Below, piece after piece: positions 59,257-64,000 of a stretch of DNA of 64,000 nt (its first letter is position 1; each line of letters opens with the position of its first letter). This DNA comes from Rhizophagus irregularis (taxonomy: Eukaryota > Glomeromycota > Glomeromycetes > Glomerales > Glomeraceae), in assembly GCF_026210795.1 (NCBI RefSeq), contig NC_089429.1, positions 868,001 through 932,000 of the forward strand, given 5' to 3'. Below the pieces are notes generated by a model. The model saw only the letters and a list, made by a program, of their open reading frames with translations. It was not told where the DNA came from and searched no databases. Position numbers and translations under genes: made by a program.

Positions 59257-60900
59257 ATGGCATGCTCAAAAATATTTACAGGATATTTGCCCGAATTAAC
59301 AAATGAAATTATACAAAATTTTAGAAAAGATTTTTCAACATTACATTCGTGTATTTTAGTTAATAGATTTTGGTGTCGTTTAGCGATTCCATTATTATGG
59401 GAAGATCCATTTTCAATTCCTTCCCAAAATTATCGTTGTATTGAAATTTATTTACATTTTTTAAATGAAGATAGCAAAGCAAAATTTAATGAATATGAAA
59501 ATATTAAAATTTTAATACCTACAAATACATTATTTAATTATCCTAGTTTTACTAAATATTTAAGTTTAAATAGTATTTGTTCTTCTGTTGAAAAATGGGT
59601 TGCTACTTTAGTGAATGATAATCGTGAGAACCTAGAGAGATTAGTTTATAGGTCATTATTTGAAGTATTACTTGAAAATGAAGGAAACTTACACTCTTTT
59701 GAATTTGTAATGTCTAGGAATGGTAGTAGTATTTGTACACATTTTAATAATACTATGGAATTGATTTTACAACATCCAAATTTTATTTGCAATATTAAAA
59801 ATTTGGCATTACATATTTTTCATGATATTTTCCTTCAAAATACCATAAATATCATTCCCTTTTTAAAATTTTTATATTCTAATTGTAATTCAATCTCATC
59901 AATTATTTTTCATTTTCGTATATATAATGTTGATAATTTTTCATTAATTGAAAAATGTTTATCACAATTAATTATTTCTCAACATAATCTCAAAATAATT
60001 TCATTTATTGCTTGTAGTACTATTTTATATAAACCATTTTTATCATTAAAAAATTCTAATTGTTCAGATACTTTAAATACAATTATATTTGATAGTATTG
60101 ACTTTAGAAATGTAATTACAGTTTTACAAGAAGTATTTGATCAATTGAATGTTTTAGAATCAATTCATATTCTTTATTGTTATTCTTTAAATTCTGATTT
60201 TGTTCAACAAATTATTAAGGTTAATAAACCTTTTAAATTGAAATCTTTATTTATAGATGAAATATTACACATTGAATCATTACAACTTTTATTACAAAAA
60301 TGTGGTGATTATTTAGAAAATTTTGAATATGGATATATGATCAAAAAGTATGAAGAATCAAGACGACAATTACTTAAATTAGTTATGAAATATTGTACAA
60401 AAATTATATATTTTACTTCAGATAAACCTGATGATATTAATATTTATTTATTAATTGAAAATATTGGACAAACTATCAATTATCTTACTATTCTAATGGA
60501 TGCTAGCAATAAATATAATTCAATTGTATTACAAAATTTAGGACAAGTTCTTCCTTCTAAATTAGAATATTTATATTTGTCACTTTCATTTAGTAATGAT
60601 TTTGAAACATTTTTAAAAAATTCTCAAAATACTTTTATTAAGAAATTATTAATTAGAAATATGTTAAAAGATGATAATAAAATTGTTTTATTTTATATTA
60701 AGGAATATATTATGAGGAAGAAAAGGGTTAAATATTTGGCTTTTTCAGAATTTGTTCCTGGTTACTCTTACACGGAAAAAGAATTGTTTTTCTTAAAAGA
60801 TGAGGTAAATGAATTTAAATTATATAATATTATAGTACAAAAGCATCGAGATTTATATATTTCTCAACATGATATTGTTAATATTAATATAGAATATTAA
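59257..60900 (+). CDS. F-box-like protein, 547 aa (paralog B)
   Basis: The N-terminus LPELTNEIIQNFRKDFSTLH and LVNRFWCRLAIPLLWEDPF is the same divergent F-box as paralog A at 34964. Alignment continues end to end, including LLLQKCGDYLENFEYG, the RRQLLKLVMKYCTKI segment and EYIMRKKRVKYLAFSEF. It is a single uninterrupted exon. The predicted role is as a substrate adaptor of an SCF ubiquitin ligase, with the leucine-rich C-terminal part contacting an unknown target. The start is set at MACSKIF because this is the first ATG in frame and is conserved in paralog A. Confidence 0.87.
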   Translation: MACSKIFTGYLPELTNEIIQNFRKDFSTLHSCILVNRFWCRLAIPLLWEDPFSIPSQNYRCIEIYLHFLNEDSKAKFNEYENIKILIPTNTLFNYPSFTKYLSLNSICSSVEKWVATLVNDNRENLERLVYRSLFEVLLENEGNLHSFEFVMSRNGSSICTHFNNTMELILQHPNFICNIKNLALHIFHDIFLQNTINIIPFLKFLYSNCNSISSIIFHFRIYNVDNFSLIEKCLSQLIISQHNLKIISFIACSTILYKPFLSLKNSNCSDTLNTIIFDSIDFRNVITVLQEVFDQLNVLESIHILYCYSLNSDFVQQIIKVNKPFKLKSLFIDEILHIESLQLLLQKCGDYLENFEYGYMIKKYEESRRQLLKLVMKYCTKIIYFTSDKPDDINIYLLIENIGQTINYLTILMDASNKYNSIVLQNLGQVLPSKLEYLYLSLSFSNDFETFLKNSQNTFIKKLLIRNMLKDDNKIVLFYIKEYIMRKKRVKYLAFSEFVPGYSYTEKELFFLKDEVNEFKLYNIIVQKHRDLYISQHDIVNINIEY

Positions 60901-61309
60901 TAGAGGATAGCGTGTTATCAAACCTTTGCATGTATATTTTAAAAATTGAGGATATATTATAATTTATTAACGTTACAATGGTAATTTTTTCGATCTATTA
61001 AATTTTAATTGGACTATTATTTTTTTTTATTTATATTATAAATAATAAATACTTTAAATGAAAATATTTAATATTTAAAAAATTATAGAAGATATAATTT
61101 ATTTTTAACTTGATGATAATTTAAATGTTATTCCGGGAAATTTGATAGACGTAAGGCTCATATTTGTCAATTATCAATTATCTATATAACTAAGCGATAT
61201 TTAGTTTACATCCATATTAAATAATTGAATTGTGTAACATGAAACCCGTGATGTATCTGCGCCGTGTTAGGATATTTTGATTATCAAGGTCATGTGCACG
61301 TTCCGATAG
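60901..61309. other. Downstream spacer
   Basis: AT-rich sequence after the F-box gene. No feature recognised. Confidence 0.4.
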
Positions 61310-61760
61310 CCGTTTTCTTTTTTTTTCCATTGATGGTTAACAGCCTTTTTTTATTTTTTATTTTCTCTTTTTCTAGTTTTTGAGAACTGGATTTACATTC
61401 TAGCTTTTAAAAACCGGGATTTTTCTTCTTTTAAAAAAAATTTTTTTTTAATTCTCTTAAGTTCTGTTTTAAAACCTGAATTTCTAAAAATTTTTTCTCT
61501 TACTGCCTGTTCTTTTGAGACTGGCTCTTTTTAATAATATTATTTTCTTTCACGGTTTTATAATTTTTTATTTTTTCTTTATTCCTTTTTGTTTTTTTTT
61601 GTTCTTTTCCCCTTCAGGTTTGGATCAGTGATCGTATTGACACTGCTAAGCCCTTTTTTCCCATTTTTATTTATAATGATTTTTTTTTCATTATTTTTTT
61701 TTTTACCGAAAATTATATTGCCTTTTCACCTTTTAGGTTTGGATCGGTGATCATATTAAA
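61310..61760 (+). repeat. Pyrimidine-rich dispersed repeat
   Basis: T/C-rich sequence with two copies of aggtttggatc-gtgatc (near 61.62 and 61.74 kb), matching the complement of the block at 46170..46760. No coding content. Confidence 0.5.
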
Positions 61761-62407
61761 ATAATTTGTTTGATTTTATTCAATTGGAATAAGTAAAATA
61801 TCAGATATCTAGACAAATAAAAAAATCAAATAATTAATATAATTAATACTTATCTTAATATTGATCTTTTTGACACCATTAAGATATTTTACGTCTAGAA
61901 AAATCATAAATTTTATTTTCTATATTTATCAAATTTTGCCCGAATTTTTGAGCCGTTTTCTTAATTTTTCATATAAAAAGATCGGCAGAGGCTTGTCCAA
62001 TTTTGGACGAAAATTTTTTCCGTTAATTTTTATACAGTATACGCGCGGAAAAAAATTTAAGTATGTAATATATATTTTGCGTTAAAAAAAAAATAATATA
62101 TTAATTATATATATATTGAGTTTATTTGATTTAACATTGCATTACCAGTAATGTGACTAATATTTATTTTTAACCACAGAGAAACCAATAAGTATGTAGT
62201 TTTATAAAGTTAACCCAAAGATAAGATTTTCTGGTAATTTTTATCTTTAAGGGGAAAAAATTTTAGTCGATCATCCCATTTTGACCAGATTTTCGCCAAA
62301 ATTTTCCCATTCCATTTTTAAAAATCACCACATGCACAGTTGCCGTGGATACAAAAAAAATTGCCTTTTTGGTAAAAAAGTCTCCAGTTAATCTTTATAT
62401 TATTATG
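61761..62407. other. AT-rich spacer
   Basis: A 74-codon frame at 61861..62085 is low-complexity and unsupported. Words such as ttgccgtgga near 62.34 kb echo the dispersed repeat at 46.18 kb. Confidence 0.35.
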
Positions 62408-62472
62408 TACTTGTACATGTACATGAACATGAACATGAACATGAACATGTACAGTACATGTACATGTACAGA
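62408..62472. repeat. Microsatellite of tacatg/aacatg units
   Basis: Short hexamer runs: tacatg, then several gaacat, then tacatg again. About 65 bases. Confidence 0.8.
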
Positions 62473-62589
62473 GAAAGTGAACATTCACTATGGAAACTTT
62501 TTGCGCTGAGTTTAACTGTGCTGCTCAAAAAGAATGTTAACTTGACAGATCATGAAATAGTATGTTGATCATTTTTTATTAAAATGTGA

Positions 62590-64000
62590 AAAAAAAAAAA
62601 AAATTTGACGTTTTTGTGATTGAAAAATCAAAAAAAAATTAATTTTTTTTAATCAAAACGTCAGACTTGACGTTTTTGTGATTGAAAAATCAAAAATAAT
62701 TGATTTTTTTAATCAACTTGACGTTTCTGTGATTAAAAAATCAAAAAAAATGATTTTTTTAATCAAAAACGTCAGACTTGACGTTTTTGTGATTAAAAAA
62801 TAAAAAAAATGATTTTTTTAATCAAAAATGTCAGACTTGACGTTTTTGTGATTAAAAAATAAAAAAAAATGATTTTTTTAATCAAAAACGTCAGACTTGA
62901 CGTTTTTGTGATTAAAAAATCAAAAAAAAAATGATTTTTTTAATCAAAAACGTCAGACTTGACGTTTTTGTGATTAAAAAATCAAAAAAAATGATTTTTT
63001 TAATCAAAAACGTCAGACTTGACGCTTTTGTGATTAAAAAATCAAAAAAAATGATTTTTTTAATCAAAAACGTCAGACTTGACGTTTTTGTGATTAAAAA
63101 ATCAAAAAAAATGATTTTTTTAATCAAAAACGTCAGACTTGACGTTTTTGTGATTAAAAAATCATTTTTTTTGATTTTTATTAGCTAAGAACGTCAGACT
63201 TGACGTTTTTGTTATTAAAAATCAAGAAAATTTGATTTTTATTAGCTAAGAACGTCAGACTTGACGTTTTTGTTATTAAAAATCAAGGAAATTTGATTTT
63301 TATTAGCTAAGAATGTCAGACTTGACGTTTTTGTGATTAAAAAATCATTTTTTTTGATTTTTATTAGCTAAGAACGTCAGACTTGACGTTTTTGTTATTA
63401 AAAATCAAGAAAATTTGATTTTTATTAGCTAAGAACGTCAGACTTGACGTTTTTGTTATTAAAAAATCATTTTTTTTGATTTTTATTAGCTAAGAACGTC
63501 AGACTTGACGTTTTTGTTATTAAAAATCAAGAAAATTTGATTTTTATTAGCTAAGAACGTCAGACTTGACGTTTTTGTTATTAAAAATCAAGGAAAAATG
63601 ATTTTTATTAGCTAAAAACGTCAGACTTGACGTTTTTGTTATTAAAAATCAAGGAAAAATGATTTTTATTAGCTAAAAACGTCAGACTTGACGTTTTTGT
63701 TATTAAAAATCAAGGAAATTTGATTTTTATTAGCTAAGAATGTCAGACTTGACGTTTTTGTGATTAAAAAATCATTTTTTTTGATTTTTATTAGCTAAGA
63801 ACGTCAGACTTGACGTTTTTGTTATTAAAAATCAAGAAAATTTGATTTTTATTAGCTAAGAACGTCAGACTTGACGTTTTTGTTATTAAAAAATCATTTT
63901 TTTTGATTTTTATTAGCTAAGAACGTCAGACTTGACGTTTTTGTTATTAAAAATCAAGAAAATTTGATTTTTATTAGCTAAGAACGTCAGACTTGACGTT
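62590..64000. repeat. Palindromic satellite array, runs off the window end
   Basis: More than 20 units of about 60 bases are built on acgtcagacttgacgt, itself a stem-loop with ACGTCA/TGACGT arms. These alternate with a second dyad of attaaaaaatc and gattttttaat around an A- or T-run. Units up to about 63160 carry gtgattaaaaaatc. Later units carry gttattaaaaatcaag and gatttttattagctaag, with two sub-variants mixed in a higher-order pattern. Open frames on both strands here (IKKIIFFDFLITK-type repeats) are artefacts. Confidence 0.92.

Noticed and set aside
62912-63188. Two open frames on opposite strands in the satellite
   Set aside because: They only reflect a repeat length divisible by three for a few units, and carry no protein features.
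62590-64000. CRISPR-like regular repeats
   Set aside because: Units are contiguous with no unique spacers, the repeats are internally palindromic and diverge gradually, and the context is a fungal nuclear genome. It is a satellite.

Overview
The window looks like nuclear DNA of an arbuscular mycorrhizal fungus of the Rhizophagus irregularis type. This is inferred from several features: very AT-rich sequence, short GT..AG introns, tyrosine-kinase-like (TKL) protein kinases (one fused to a long Sel1-repeat array), a divergent F-box family with degraded copies, and a dense mix of transposons, MITEs and satellites. No rRNA gene, intact tRNA gene, CRISPR array or bacterial feature was seen.

Layout. 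1.2-1.7 kb: a two-exon bZIP gene (+). 2.1-4.7 kb: a 2.6-kb element encoding one unknown protein (-), flanked by a 16-bp direct repeat. A second copy lies at 42.8-45.4 kb with a 20-bp direct repeat. 5.0-5.6 kb: two small inverted-repeat elements. 7.6-11.0 kb: a five-exon kinase-Sel1 gene (-). 11.07-15.0 kb: a complete hAT transposon with an apparently intact transposase. 15.5-21.0 kb: kinase and other pseudogene fragments around an F-box gene (-). 23.2-24.0 kb: an array of tRNA-like repeat units. 25.2-27.9 kb: a 13-exon host gene (-) with a possible KH-like segment. 28.9-34.9 kb: decayed coding fragments, pogo-like MITEs and a possible solo LTR. 34.96-36.6 kb and 59.3-60.9 kb: two paralogous F-box genes (+). 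38.7-41.1 kb: a nine-exon TKL kinase (+). 41.8-42.4 kb: a minisatellite. 49.99-54.64 kb: a 4.65-kb DNA transposon with 8-bp target duplications and a multi-exon transposase carrying an in-frame stop, inserted beside a decayed gene. The 212-bp MITE at 5.4 kb shares its terminal repeats. 54.8-56.0 kb: a tandem array of hairpin-forming modules bounded by splice-like signals. 62.6 kb to the end: a palindromic satellite.

The confident host genes are the bZIP gene, the kinase-Sel1 gene, the second kinase, three F-box genes and the 13-exon gene. They are independent rather than operonic, and most of the remaining sequence is mobile or repetitive. The most unusual item is the two-copy element with LINE-like insertion footprints whose only product is an unrecognised protein without reverse transcriptase motifs. 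Several spliced genes here are nearly invisible to a single-frame ORF scan, so exon models were built by hand from splice sites and phase.
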